Below, piece by piece: positions 52,357-63,397 of a stretch of DNA of 64,000 nucleotides (its first letter is position 1; the number at the start of each line of letters is the position of its first letter). The DNA is from Nonomuraea pusilla (GTDB lineage: Bacteria; Actinomycetota; Actinomycetes; Streptosporangiales; Streptosporangiaceae). A program made the position numbers and the translations under genes. Where the stretch lies: positions 186,001-250,000 of the forward strand of contig NZ_FOBF01000002.1 in assembly GCF_900109355.1 (NCBI RefSeq), given 5' to 3'. The notes under the pieces are model-generated. The model worked only from the letters and a program-made list of their open reading frames with translations, ran no database searches and had not been told where the DNA came from.

Positions 52357-52920
52357 TCACGGGCGGGTCAGCTCGACCAGCTTGGCGACCGTGTTCCAGT
52401 TCCTGCTGGTCGCGACCACGCCCCGCGACGGCAGGCGCGCCAGCGCCTCGGCCAGCTTCGAGCGGCCCATGCCGTCGGGGGCGTACAGGTACAGGGCGCG
52501 GTCGCCGAGCCTGAACTCCTCCGGCAGGAACGCCTCCGGCCGTAACGACGCGTACGCCGCGGCCTCCACCGGCGCCGAGAAGTAGGTGACGTGCAGCTGC
52601 CGGCCCGCCAGCTCGCCCGCGGGGAACGGGCAGGCGCCGGCCACCGCCGCCAGGTAGGCGTGGTCGCGCACGAGGACGTCCACGGCGAACCCGAAACGCT
52701 CCTCGATCGCCTGGCCCACCAGCGTCTCCAGTTCCTCCTCGGATCGCGCGGGGGAGGTGAAGACGGCGTTGCCGGTCTGCAGGTGCGTCCGCACCTCCGC
52801 CAGCCCGATGCCGGACAGCAGCGCCCGCAGCTCCGCCATCGGCACCTTCCTGTGCCCGCTCACGTTGACGCCCCGCAGCAGCGCCGCGTACGCCGTGGGC
52901 GTCGTCCCGCCGTTCGTCAT
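52357..52920 (-). CDS. DUF1697-family protein
   Basis: The 187-residue protein has the family text AALLRGVNVSGHRKVPMAELRALLSGIGL near the start. It continues with VRTHLQTGNAVF and ends TSRNWNTVAKLVEL. DUF1697 proteins form a small alpha/beta fold with no known reaction. The start ATG 52920 puts LLRGVNV at residues 14-20, as in relatives. Its stop codon lies within a short GC hairpin shared with the convergent gene's 3' side. Confidence 0.93.
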   Translation of the reverse strand: MTNGGTTPTAYAALLRGVNVSGHRKVPMAELRALLSGIGLAEVRTHLQTGNAVFTSPARSEEELETLVGQAIEERFGFAVDVLVRDHAYLAAVAGACPFPAGELAGRQLHVTYFSAPVEAAAYASLRPEAFLPEEFRLGDRALYLYAPDGMGRSKLAEALARLPSRGVVATSRNWNTVAKLVELTRP

Positions 52921-53016
52921 CCCAGCACTCTAGCCAGGGTCCCCGGCGGGAGAGGCGTGGCGGGCAGCCGGCCGTCTCCGTGATGGCCGCCGTACCGGCC
53001 GGGGAGGCGCGGAGGG

Positions 53017-54711
<1,695 letters not shown>

Positions 54712-54875
54712 CGACACCCCTCCAGATCGCGGTGCCGCCCGCCCCTCGGCGGGCGCCCCGCCCGATCTTGCCGGGAAACCGGGGCCCGCCGCTACCGGCC
54801 GGCGCCGTCAAGCCGGGCGAGCCGACCGGCCGACCGGCACCGGGGCCGGACGGGCCAGGCGGGCGGCCGGGTGGC

Positions 54876-55406
54876 TCAGGCCACGAGATCCGTCCCGCCG
54901 CGCGCCGGCCGGTCCGGGGCCGCCAACGCCTCGTACGTGGCCTTCACCTCCGGTGACAACGGCTGGGGCGGCCGTGGCCGACGCTGCCTGACCTCTTCGC
55001 CCTGCAGCACCGCCTCGACGGCGGGGGAGGCGTACTGCCGGTGCTCCTCGCTCTCCAGCATCCACTCGATGAACGCCTGGACGCCTCCGCGCCGGCCGGA
55101 GCAGAGGTAGAGCCGGTACAGCCGTCCGAGGTGGGCGTCCTCGACGGGCGGCGACGGCTGCCTGAGCCCTTCCACGGCTGCCAGAACCCTGCCGGTCTGC
55201 TCGTGCACGACCTGTTCGAGAGCTGCCGCCATGTCCTTGACCAGCGCCTCGGTGGTCGCGTGATGGCCGGCGCGGGACTCCTGCGCCGCCCCGTCGGCCT
55301 CCTGGCCCGTCTCCTCGGCGGGCCGAAGGGCTGCCTCCGCCCGCCTTCTCCTGTCTCCCGGGAAGAACGGGCCCCTCCACCACGGGTTCCTGACGTCGGT
55401 TGCCAT
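54876..55406 (-). CDS. Uncharacterised protein
   Basis: I do not recognise this 176-residue soluble protein. After a basic start (NPWWRGPFFPGDRRRR) there is a polar coil and a helix (ALVKDMAAALEQVVHEQTGRVLAAVE, about 58-83). A structured part follows, with LGRLYRLYLCSGRRGGVQAFIEWML (about 95-119). Strong codon bias supports it being real. ATG 55406 follows GAGGGG; an in-frame upstream ATG at 55442 lacks such a site. It is transcribed alone, leftward. Confidence 0.7.
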   Translation of the reverse strand: MATDVRNPWWRGPFFPGDRRRRAEAALRPAEETGQEADGAAQESRAGHHATTEALVKDMAAALEQVVHEQTGRVLAAVEGLRQPSPPVEDAHLGRLYRLYLCSGRRGGVQAFIEWMLESEEHRQYASPAVEAVLQGEEVRQRRPRPPQPLSPEVKATYEALAAPDRPARGGTDLVA

Positions 55407-55525
55407 GCATCCCCTCGCCTGGACGTATGCGCGTTCCGTCACCAGGACGGTAGAAGCGCCGCGGCCAGGTGCCCAGTCACACTTCCGTGACGGTCAGGGA
55501 CCCTCGGGTGGCCCGCGGGTGAAGG

Positions 55526-58117
55526 TCAGCCGCGGACGCGGTCCGCGGGCCGGCCGGTGAGGACGGCGCGGGCGGGGAGCAGGGTCGCGGCGAAGGCCAG
55601 GCCCAGGGTCAGGGCCGCCACCGCGAGGCACACCTCGGCCCGCACGTACGGGATCGGCGACCCGGTCACGCCGTAGCTGACGGCCATCAGGGTCGGCACG
55701 GCGATGGCGGTGCCGGCGACCAGCGCGATCGCGGCGACGAGCAGCGCCTCCCAGCGCAGCACGCCCAGCACCTGCCTGCGGGTGCCGCCGACCAGCCGCA
55801 GCAGGGCGAACTCCCGCGCCCGGCCCGCCGTCGCCATGACGAGCGTGTTGACCACGGAGATGGCGATGAACACGATGATCAGGCCGAGGGCGAGCAGGTT
55901 CACCCAGTTGTTCAGCTCCATCGCCTCGTCGCGGGCGGCGGAGGCGTCGCGGGAGTCCAGCACGGTCACCGCGGGGCCCAGCGCGGCGAGGCGGCCCCCT
56001 GCGGAGGCGTCCCCCACGACGAGGAGCCGGTCGGTCATCCCGCTGCCGGTGTGCCCGCGCACGAGGTCGTGCGGCAGGGCGACGTCGCCGAACCCGAGGC
56101 CGCGGCCGTAGAGGGCCACGACGGTCGGCGTGACGGGGGTGCCGTCGCCGAGGCGCAGCCGCACCTTGTCGCCGACGGACACCCCGAAGGAGCCGGCCGC
56201 GAGCGTGCTCAGCGCGACGGTCGTGCCGCGCAGCCGGTCCAGTGACCCGGCCCGTACGTCGAGGTCGAGCCCGTGGGCGGGGACGGTCAGCCCGAACGCG
56301 CGGTAGGAACGCAGCGTGCGGTCGCCGAGCTCCTCGTAGTCGCCGATCACCCCGGTGTCGATGATCTCGGTCACCCCGGTGACGCCGGGCACGGCCCGTG
56401 CGGCGCGCGCCACCTCCGGGGGGAGGCCGGGGCCCGCCGCCTGCACGACGTAGTCGGCCCGCGTGCCCTCGGCGGCCTGCCGGGCGGTCGCCTCGCCGAT
56501 GGTGGTCTGCGCGAAGACGGTCGCCCCGGCGAACGCGATCATCAGGATGAGCGGGCTGACCACCGAGGCCAGCCGCCCGGCGGCGGTGCGGGTGTTGGCG
56601 ACGGCGAGGTAGCCGCCCACCCGGGACGTGCGGGCGAGCAGGCCACCGGCGAGCGCGACGGCGGACCGGACGAGCCACGGTCCGAGCAGCGCGGCGGCCA
56701 CCACGAGGAGGATCACGATGCCGCCCGCGCTCATGGCGGCGGTCTCGCCGGCGACGGACATCGCCAGGCCGCACAGGCCCGTGCCCAGCGCGAGGAAGAC
56801 CAGTCCGGTGATCAGGCGGCCCCGTCCGGGTGCGTGGGGCTCGGCCGCGGCCTCGCCCAGCGCCTCGGTCGGCCGCACGCGGGTGGCCCGCCGCACGGCT
56901 CCCCTGGCCGAGAGCCAGGCCGTGGCCGTGCCCACCGCGAGCGCGACCAGCATCGGCACCGGGCCGACGACGGGCGCGAACGCCTCGGGCGCGAGGCCCT
57001 CGGCGGTCAGCTCGCCGACCAGCCACCGGCCGGCCGCGACGCCGGGCAGCAGGCCGGCGGCGCTGGCCGTGATCCCGAGCAGCAGGGCCTCGTTGCCTGT
57101 CATCGACCGGATCTGCGCAGGGGTCGCCCCCACCGCGCGCAGCAGCGCGATCTCGCTCCTGCGCTGGCGCTGCGCCAGCCCGAACGTGCCGGCGACGACG
57201 AAGGCCGCCACCATGACGGCGATGCCGCCGAGACTGCCGCCGAGGGCGACGAGCGTCTCCCTGGCCGCCGAGGCCCGCGGGTTCTCCGCCTGGCCGCGTT
57301 CGCCGCCCGTGTAGACGGCCGGCCCGGCCTCGGCGGGGGCGCCCTTGACGCCGAGCGAGACGCGGGCGCTCCGCTCCTGCGCGATGCCCAGCTTGGCGGC
57401 GATCGCGTCCTTGATCGCATCGGGGTCGCCGGGGCCGAACACGCCGAAGGCCGAGACGCGGCCCGCGTGCCCGAACAGCTCGGCGGCCCGTCCCGCCGTG
57501 AAGAACACCGCGGACTGCCCGGTGAGGCCGGGGCCCGCGATCCCCGTCACGGTGTAGGCGCGGACGCCGTCCCTCCCCAGCACGCGGGCACGCACGCCGA
57601 CCGTCAGCCCGGCCCGCGCGGCCAGCCCGGCGTCGATGACGACCTCGCCGGAGGCGGCGGGCGCGCGTCCCGCGCGCAGCGTGTACGGCGTGAGCCTGGC
57701 GGAGTCCCAGGCGTGACCGTAGGTGGCGCCGGGCGCGGCGCCGGGGACGGCCGAACCGTCCCCGGCCAGCAGCGCGACGGGGAAGGTCAGCTCGGGGACG
57801 ACGTCCTGGACGCCGTCCACCTGGCGCAGGCGGGTGGCGAGGGACGTGGGGAGCGTCGAGGGCTCGTCGAGCGGGACGGTCTCGGTCACCTCCACCGGTT
57901 CGTCGCTCGCGTCGTTCTTGACGACCGAGGCCTGCCGGGGGCCGGTGAGCACGACGGGGGTGGCGGCGTACCGTTCGGTGGGGGTGCTCCCGCGCAGCCC
58001 GGTCTCCACGAGCAGCCCGCAGGCGGTGACGAGGGCTGCGGCGAACAGCAGGGCGAGGAAGGAGCCCGCGAGCGACGACAGGCGCCCGCGCAGGGTCGCG
58101 AAGGCGAGGCGCAGCAT
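55526..58117 (-). CDS. ABC transporter permease, FtsX/MacB type
   Basis: The 863-residue membrane protein has the duplicated FtsX layout: an N-terminal helix (LAGSFLALLFAAALVTACGLL), a large extracellular domain, three helices around 310-420 (with EIALLRAVGATPAQIRSM), a second large extracellular domain, and three C-terminal helices (with EFALLRLVGGTRRQVLGVL). Such permeases do not pump substrate through the membrane but transmit force to the outside, in peptide export or resistance. Its ATG shares a base with the ATPase stop. Substrate unknown. Confidence 0.94.
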   Translation of the reverse strand: MLRLAFATLRGRLSSLAGSFLALLFAAALVTACGLLVETGLRGSTPTERYAATPVVLTGPRQASVVKNDASDEPVEVTETVPLDEPSTLPTSLATRLRQVDGVQDVVPELTFPVALLAGDGSAVPGAAPGATYGHAWDSARLTPYTLRAGRAPAASGEVVIDAGLAARAGLTVGVRARVLGRDGVRAYTVTGIAGPGLTGQSAVFFTAGRAAELFGHAGRVSAFGVFGPGDPDAIKDAIAAKLGIAQERSARVSLGVKGAPAEAGPAVYTGGERGQAENPRASAARETLVALGGSLGGIAVMVAAFVVAGTFGLAQRQRRSEIALLRAVGATPAQIRSMTGNEALLLGITASAAGLLPGVAAGRWLVGELTAEGLAPEAFAPVVGPVPMLVALAVGTATAWLSARGAVRRATRVRPTEALGEAAAEPHAPGRGRLITGLVFLALGTGLCGLAMSVAGETAAMSAGGIVILLVVAAALLGPWLVRSAVALAGGLLARTSRVGGYLAVANTRTAAGRLASVVSPLILMIAFAGATVFAQTTIGEATARQAAEGTRADYVVQAAGPGLPPEVARAARAVPGVTGVTEIIDTGVIGDYEELGDRTLRSYRAFGLTVPAHGLDLDVRAGSLDRLRGTTVALSTLAAGSFGVSVGDKVRLRLGDGTPVTPTVVALYGRGLGFGDVALPHDLVRGHTGSGMTDRLLVVGDASAGGRLAALGPAVTVLDSRDASAARDEAMELNNWVNLLALGLIIVFIAISVVNTLVMATAGRAREFALLRLVGGTRRQVLGVLRWEALLVAAIALVAGTAIAVPTLMAVSYGVTGSPIPYVRAEVCLAVAALTLGLAFAATLLPARAVLTGRPADRVRG

Positions 58118-58860
58118 CACGCGGCCGCCGTCCGCCGGCCGAGGGCCGAGATGCGCCGCGCGATCTCCCCGGCCGAGGGGGAGAGCAGCTCCTCCACGAT
58201 GACGCCATCGGCGAGGAACAGCACCTGGTCGGCGTGGGCCGCGGCGACGGGGTCGTGGGTCACCATGACGGCGGTCTGGCCCGTGGTGTCCACCAGCCGG
58301 CGCAGCAGGCCCAGGACGTCGGCGGCCGTCACGGGGTCGAGCGCGCCGGTCGGCTCGTCGGCGAAGACCACCTCGGGTCGGGTCGCCAGCGCGCGGGCGA
58401 TGGCGACGCGCTGCTGCTGGCCGCCGGAGAGCTGGGACGGCCGGTGGCGCGTGCGGTTCTCCAGGCCCACCCGCCGGACGACCTCGTCCAGCCAGGCCGG
58501 GTCGGGCCGGGTGCCGGCCAGCCGGAACGGCAGCGTGATGTTCTCCATCACGGTCAGCGCGGGGATCAGGTTGAACGACTGGAAGACGAAACCGGCCCTG
58601 TCGCGGCGCAGCTCGCTCAGCTGGGTCTCGCTCATGCGCGAGATCTCCACCTCGCCGAGGTGGACGGTCCCGGAGGTCGGCGTGTCCAGCCCGGCGGCGC
58701 AGTGGAGGAACGTGCTCTTGCCCGAACCCGACGGCCCCATCACGGCGGTGAACCGGCCTCGGGGCAGGGCGGCCGTCACTTCCCGCAGCGCGTGCACCAC
58801 CCGGGCGCCCTGCTTGTAGGTCTTTGTCACCGCATTCATGCGGATGGCAGGCAATGACAC
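58117..58860 (-). CDS. ABC transporter ATPase, MacB/LolD type
   Basis: The 247-residue ATPase has Walker A GPSGSGKS (about 42-49), the family's FVFQSFNLIPALTVMENI stretch, signature LSGGQQQRVAIARA, Walker B VVFADEPTGALD and switch His in VTHDPVAAA. This set is diagnostic for the MacB/LolD/FtsE group. It pairs with the FtsX-type permease encoded just downstream. GTG 58860 follows GAGGG at seven bases. Confidence 0.96.
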   Translation of the reverse strand: MSLPAIRMNAVTKTYKQGARVVHALREVTAALPRGRFTAVMGPSGSGKSTFLHCAAGLDTPTSGTVHLGEVEISRMSETQLSELRRDRAGFVFQSFNLIPALTVMENITLPFRLAGTRPDPAWLDEVVRRVGLENRTRHRPSQLSGGQQQRVAIARALATRPEVVFADEPTGALDPVTAADVLGLLRRLVDTTGQTAVMVTHDPVAAAHADQVLFLADGVIVEELLSPSAGEIARRISALGRRTAAA

Positions 58861-59115
58861 GAGAATCCCTCATATGTCGCAAATCGCTGATGGTGGCACC
58901 ACCGTAACGACGCGGGTCGCTCCGGAAGGAGCAGGCGACCAGGCATGTCCCAGGTAAGGCCAGCCCTACCATCGCCCGCCTCGCACACCCGCCGGTGCGC
59001 CCGTGCCCGCTCACCTGCGTCCCGTGCCCGCTCGACCGCGCGCCCGCGCTCTGCGTCCCCGCTCCTCACCCCGCCGCCGGCGCGCCCCGGTCGAGGCCGC
59101 GTGAAGTCGCCTGTC

Positions 59116-59121
59116 TAGTCT
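59116..59121 (+). promoter_or_regulatory. -10 box TAGTCT for a leaderless lipoprotein gene
   Basis: TAGTCT ends six bases before ATG 59128, and no ribosome site precedes that start. This predicts a leaderless transcript. Confidence 0.5.
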
Positions 59122-59127
59122 GTGTCC

Positions 59128-60285
59128 ATGAGGCTACTCCGCGTGACGGCCGTGCTGGTAGCGACCGCCCTGGCCGCCGCCTCCTGCGCGGAGCCGCCGC
59201 CCTGGGCCTCCCCCTCGCGGGGCCGCCAGGCACAGGGGTACGCCGAGCCGTCCACCCCGCCGTCCGTCCCGCCGTCCGTCCCGCCGGCCGGCACCGACGT
59301 CTACGCCCACGACCGGCCGGGCATGCTCAGCCCAGCGGTGGCCCACCTGACGCCACGCGTGTACGTGCCCAACAGCGAGTCCGGCACGGTGGACGTGATC
59401 GACCCCGAGACCTTCCAGGTGGTGCGCAGCTTCAAGGTCGGCCGCCTGCCGCAGCACGTCGTCCCCTCCTGGGACCTGAAGACGCTCTGGGTCAACGAGA
59501 ACGAGGGCGACCGCCTCACCCCGATCGACCCGGTGACGGGCCGCCCCGGCAGGCCGGTCCCGGTGGACGACCCCTACAACCTCTACTTCACCCCCGACGG
59601 CTCGTACGCCGTCGTCATGGCGGAACGCGCCGGACGCCTCGACTTCCGCGACCCCCGCACGATGGCCCTGATCCGCCCGCTCCCCCTGCCCTGCAAGGGC
59701 GTCAACCACGGCGACTTCACCGCCGACGGCTCCGTCTTCCTGGTCAGCTGCGAGTTCTCGGGACAGGTCGTGGCCGTCGACTGGAAGGTCCCCCGCGTGC
59801 TGAAGGTGATCGACGTGGGCAGGGGCAACATGCCGCAGGACGTCAAGCTCTCTCCCGACGGCCGGCTCTTCTACGTCGCCGACATGATGGCCGGCGGGCT
59901 GTGGATGATCGACGCCGCCACCTTCGCCAGGGCGGGCTTCCTGCCCACCGGCAAGGGCGCCCACGGCCTGTACGTCAGCAGGGACTCCCGCGAGCTGTAC
60001 GTCTCCAACCGGGGCGAGGGGAGCGTCTCCGTCGTCTCGTTCGCCGACCGCAGGGTGGTCGACCGGTGGAGCGTGCCGGGCGGCGGCTCGCCCGACATGG
60101 GTGGGGTGTCGGCCGACGGCAGGCAGTTGTGGCTGTCCGGCCGGTACCACGGCGTCGTCTACGTCTTCTCCACCGAGACGGGCCGGCTGCTGCGCACGAT
60201 CAAGGTCGGGCGCGGGCCGCACGGCCTGTGCGTCTACCCCCAGCCTGGACGCCACTCCCTCGGCCACACCGGCGTCTTCCGCTGA
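59128..60285 (+). CDS. YncE-like beta-propeller lipoprotein
   Basis: The 385-residue protein has a lipoprotein signal (VATALAAASCAEPP; lipid Cys at about 20), a Pro-rich linker, and a seven-bladed YVTN-type propeller: YVPNSESGTVDVIDPET, SFKVGRLPQHVV, YNLYFTPDGSYAVVM, DVKLSPDGRLFYVAD, HGLYVSRDSRELYVSNRG, IKVGRGPHGLCVY. Such proteins are anchored outside the membrane; some bind nucleic acid or copper, but no function can be assigned. ATG 59128 fits the leaderless TAGTCT box; an in-frame GTG at 59122 is an alternative. It is followed by a separate cupin gene. Confidence 0.9.
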   Translation: MRLLRVTAVLVATALAAASCAEPPPWASPSRGRQAQGYAEPSTPPSVPPSVPPAGTDVYAHDRPGMLSPAVAHLTPRVYVPNSESGTVDVIDPETFQVVRSFKVGRLPQHVVPSWDLKTLWVNENEGDRLTPIDPVTGRPGRPVPVDDPYNLYFTPDGSYAVVMAERAGRLDFRDPRTMALIRPLPLPCKGVNHGDFTADGSVFLVSCEFSGQVVAVDWKVPRVLKVIDVGRGNMPQDVKLSPDGRLFYVADMMAGGLWMIDAATFARAGFLPTGKGAHGLYVSRDSRELYVSNRGEGSVSVVSFADRRVVDRWSVPGGGSPDMGGVSADGRQLWLSGRYHGVVYVFSTETGRLLRTIKVGRGPHGLCVYPQPGRHSLGHTGVFR

Positions 60286-60352
60286 CCGCCATCGCGCGAG
60301 TGGCGGATATGCTCCCGGATGTCCCGTACCGACCGAGGAGGGCCTGACCGGA

Positions 60353-60718
60353 ATGAGCCCGAGCCCGTTCACCGACACCCCGCGCGTCGTGCGCGCCGCC
60401 GCCCTGCCCGACGGCGACCTCGGCCCGGCCCCGCTCGACCCGGCGCAGGTCGTGTCCGGCGCGCCGGAGGTCCGCCACCTCGGCCTGGCCGACGCCGGCG
60501 ACCTGGGGGTGGGCGTCTGGCAGCACGGGCCGGGCGTGAGCACCGACGTCGAGGCGGAGGAGGTGTTCGTGGTGCTCGCCGGGCGGGCGACGATCGCCGT
60601 CGAGGACGGCCCGGTGCTGGAGGTCGGGCCAGGCGACGTCGTCCTCATGCCGGCGGGCGCCCGCACCACCTGGACGGTCCACGAGACCCTGCGCAAGGTG
60701 TACGCCGCCCGCCCCTGA
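60353..60718 (+). CDS. Cupin-domain protein
   Basis: The 121-residue protein has a cupin barrel: a strand with VGVWQHGPGVSTDVEAEEVFVVLAGRATI (about 57-85) and a second motif VGPGDVVLMPAGARTTWTV (about 91-109). The usual metal-binding His pair of cupin motif 1 is only partly present (one His, then Glu), so metal binding is doubtful. It follows the lipoprotein gene by 67 bp. ATG 60353 follows GAGGAGG at a somewhat long spacing. Role unknown. Confidence 0.85.
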   Translation: MSPSPFTDTPRVVRAAALPDGDLGPAPLDPAQVVSGAPEVRHLGLADAGDLGVGVWQHGPGVSTDVEAEEVFVVLAGRATIAVEDGPVLEVGPGDVVLMPAGARTTWTVHETLRKVYAARP

Positions 60719-60755
60719 CCCCCGCCCCGGGACGAGAGCACCGCGGACCCGGGCG

Positions 60756-62567
60756 TTACAGCAGGCGCCACACGTGGAAGGCCGGCCCGTCCGAGGGCAG
60801 CGTGTACGTGCCGTCCGGGCCCGCGGCCAGCTCCTCCGAGCCGTACACCGGCGCGGCGGCGCCCCCGAGCCGCAGCCGCACCGGGTCGTGCGCGGCGCGG
60901 GCGGCGAGCACGAGCAGCCGCTCGCCGGCGTGCTCGCGCAGGAACACCAGCGCGTCCCGCGAGGCGTGCACCCAGCGCAGCCCGCCGTGGCGCAGCGCGT
61001 CGTGCGCGCCCCGCAGCGCGCCCAGCCCCCGGTACGCGGCGAGCGTGCGGGTGTCCCAGGAGTCCCGGCGGTCCCATGGCATGGTGCGGCGGCCGTCCTC
61101 GCCCCAGGCGCCTTCCAGGCCGAGCTCGTCCCCGGCGTAGAGCATCGGCGTGCCCGGCAGGGTGAACATCAGGCCCGCCGCGACCTCGACGAGGGCGGGG
61201 TCGCCGCCGCAGACCGTGCGGATCCTGGCGGTGTCGTGGGAGCTGACCAGCGACCAGGAGTGGGTGAGGGAGCGCCAGGAGATCTGCGCGGCGAAGGCCC
61301 GCATGGTGGCGAGGACCGTGTCGCCGCCGAGGCGCGGGACGGGCGCCGGCACCCCGAGGAACGGCATCCGGACGTCGGGACCGCGCAGCCAGCTCCACAC
61401 CGGCCGGGTGAAGCCGGCGTAGTTCATGGTGCCGTGCCAGCCTCCCGCGTCGAGGTCGCCGGCGGCGTCGTGGGCGTGTTCGGCCAGCACCACCGTGGCC
61501 GGGTTCTCCTCCGTCATGGCGCGCCTGAACCGGGCCGCCACCTCGCGGGTCAGGTCGTCGCCGCGCAGCCGCCCGGTCATGTTGGCGACGTCCACCCGCC
61601 AGCCGTCGAGGCCGAAGCGGATCCAGCGGCGGACCACCGAGTCGTCCGCCTCGATCATCCGCCGCCTGAGCAGGTCGCTGCGCCAGTCGAACTTGGGCAG
61701 GGAGGCGACGCCCATCCACGCCTCGTAGCCGAGCTCGCCGTCGCCGAAGACGAACATCTCCCGCTCGGGGGCGTCCTCGCCGGCCAGCGCGGCCTGGAAC
61801 CACGGGTGGGTGCTGCCGCAGTGGTTCGTGGTGAGGTCGCCGAGGACCCGCAGGCCCCGCGCGTGCGCCTCGTCCAGCAGCCTGCGGTAGGCGGCGTCGC
61901 CGCCGAGCAGCGGGTCGATCTCCGCGAACGACGAGGCGTTGTAGCGGTGGTTGGACGGCGCGGGGAACACCGGCGTCAGGTAGAGGGTGTTCGCGCCGAG
62001 CGCGGCGATGTGGCCGAGCCGTTCCCGCACGCCGTCCAGGTCGCCCCCGAAGAACTCGCGGGGCGTGGAGGGGCCGGTGCCCGTCACGGGGTCGTCCCAG
62101 CCGCGCTCCTCCGCCCAGCCGGGCAGCGGCCGGCGCGCGGAGGAGCGGGCGAACCGGTCGGGGAAGATCTCGTAGACGACGGCGTCGCGCGCCCAGCCGG
62201 GCGGCGCGGCGTGGGTGAGCAGCCGGAAGTCGTGCGCGTCCGGCACGTCGCCGGCGTGCAGGCCGGAGCCGTTCAGCCAGCGGTAGCCGGCGGCGGCGTC
62301 CGGATCGGTGAGCAGGAAGCGGTAACGGGTCACCGGGTTGCGCGCCACGACGTCGGCGCGCCACCAGATCTCGTGCTCGGTCTCCCTGTCGACGAGGGCC
62401 TCGGTGAAGTGCGGCTCGCCGTCGGGCGTGGTGCGGACGTGCACGCCGCCCCCGTGCCCCTTCGGCGTGCGGACGAACACGGTGACCGTCTCGCCCGGCT
62501 CGGGCGCGAGCGTGCTGACGTGGTCGGCCGAACCGTCGTGGTGGAATCCCCGATCGAGCATTGTCAT
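60756..62567 (-). CDS. GH13 alpha-glycosidase (maltodextrin/cyclodextrin type)
   Basis: The 603-residue enzyme has an N-terminal beta-domain (about 15-115), typical of neopullulanase/cyclomaltodextrinase relatives, and a GH13 barrel. The conserved regions are DLTTNH (244-249), GWRVDVAN with nucleophile Asp326, LAEH with acid Glu363, and SSHDT with Asp445. A C-terminal beta-domain follows. There is no signal peptide, so it would act in the cytoplasm on imported maltodextrins. Its ATG overlaps the stop of the sugar permease gene (ATGA), placing it last in the sugar-uptake operon. Confidence 0.95.
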   Translation of the reverse strand: MTMLDRGFHHDGSADHVSTLAPEPGETVTVFVRTPKGHGGGVHVRTTPDGEPHFTEALVDRETEHEIWWRADVVARNPVTRYRFLLTDPDAAAGYRWLNGSGLHAGDVPDAHDFRLLTHAAPPGWARDAVVYEIFPDRFARSSARRPLPGWAEERGWDDPVTGTGPSTPREFFGGDLDGVRERLGHIAALGANTLYLTPVFPAPSNHRYNASSFAEIDPLLGGDAAYRRLLDEAHARGLRVLGDLTTNHCGSTHPWFQAALAGEDAPEREMFVFGDGELGYEAWMGVASLPKFDWRSDLLRRRMIEADDSVVRRWIRFGLDGWRVDVANMTGRLRGDDLTREVAARFRRAMTEENPATVVLAEHAHDAAGDLDAGGWHGTMNYAGFTRPVWSWLRGPDVRMPFLGVPAPVPRLGGDTVLATMRAFAAQISWRSLTHSWSLVSSHDTARIRTVCGGDPALVEVAAGLMFTLPGTPMLYAGDELGLEGAWGEDGRRTMPWDRRDSWDTRTLAAYRGLGALRGAHDALRHGGLRWVHASRDALVFLREHAGERLLVLAARAAHDPVRLRLGGAAAPVYGSEELAAGPDGTYTLPSDGPAFHVWRLL

Positions 62568-63397
62568 CCTTTCACGGCGCCCGCGGTGAGACCGTGGACG
62601 ATGTAGCGCTGCAGGAACTGGAACACGAGAACCGTCGGCACCGCGGTCAGCAGGGTACCGGCGGCGAACATGCCGAAGTTGGCGTTGCGCTGGTCGGCCA
62701 GCAGGCCGAACAGCCCTACCGCGAGCGTGCGGGCGTCGTCGCCGGTGAGGAAGACGCTCGCGATGAGGAACTCGTTGATGGTGGCGATGAACACGAGCAG
62801 GGCGCTGATCGCCAGCACGGGCGCCGCCAGCGGCAGGACGACCCGGACGAACGCCTGGTTGTGGGTGCAGCCGTCGATCCTCATGGCGTCGTCGAGCTCG
62901 GTCGGGATCGAGTCGAAGAAGCCCTTGATGAGCCAGGTGTTCACGCCGACCTGCCCGCCGACGTAGAGCAGCACGACGCCCCAGACGCTGTTGAGCCCGA
63001 ACACCGGCCAGTTGTCGCTGATCGCGCTGAAGATCACGTACAGCGGGACGATCGCGAGGAACTGCGGGAACGCCTGGATGACGAGCAGCGTCACCAGCCC
63101 GGCCCGCCGCCCGGCGAAGCGGAACCTGCTGAACGCGTACGCGGCGAGCGCCGAGACGGCGACGGCCAGCACGGCGGTCAGCCCGGAGACGACGACCGAG
63201 TTGCGGTACCACGTCCAGAACGGCGTCTCCTCGACCAGCCGGACCAGGTTACCGAACCCGGCGCCGCGCGGCAGCAGGCCGGAGGAGCTGAGCGTGCCGA
63301 CCGGGTTGAGCGCGGCCGACACCACGAAGACGATGGGCAGCACGGCGAACGCCGTGATGAGCACGGCGGCGGCGTGCCGCCACGCGACGACGCGCAT
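62564..63397 (-). CDS. Sugar ABC transporter permease (MalG-type)
   Basis: The 277-residue permease has six membrane segments and the EAA loop IPTELDDAMRIDGCTHNQAFVRVVLPLAAPV, with the conserved DGA/C-type Gly. It begins with a helix at about 8-28 and has the usual WYRNSVVVSG after the first periplasmic loop. It forms the heterodimeric channel with the MalF-type protein encoded just upstream; the start shares a base with that gene's TGA, after AAGGAGGTGA. The binding protein and ATPase are not in the window. Confidence 0.95.
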   Translation of the reverse strand: MRVVAWRHAAAVLITAFAVLPIVFVVSAALNPVGTLSSSGLLPRGAGFGNLVRLVEETPFWTWYRNSVVVSGLTAVLAVAVSALAAYAFSRFRFAGRRAGLVTLLVIQAFPQFLAIVPLYVIFSAISDNWPVFGLNSVWGVVLLYVGGQVGVNTWLIKGFFDSIPTELDDAMRIDGCTHNQAFVRVVLPLAAPVLAISALLVFIATINEFLIASVFLTGDDARTLAVGLFGLLADQRNANFGMFAAGTLLTAVPTVLVFQFLQRYIVHGLTAGAVKG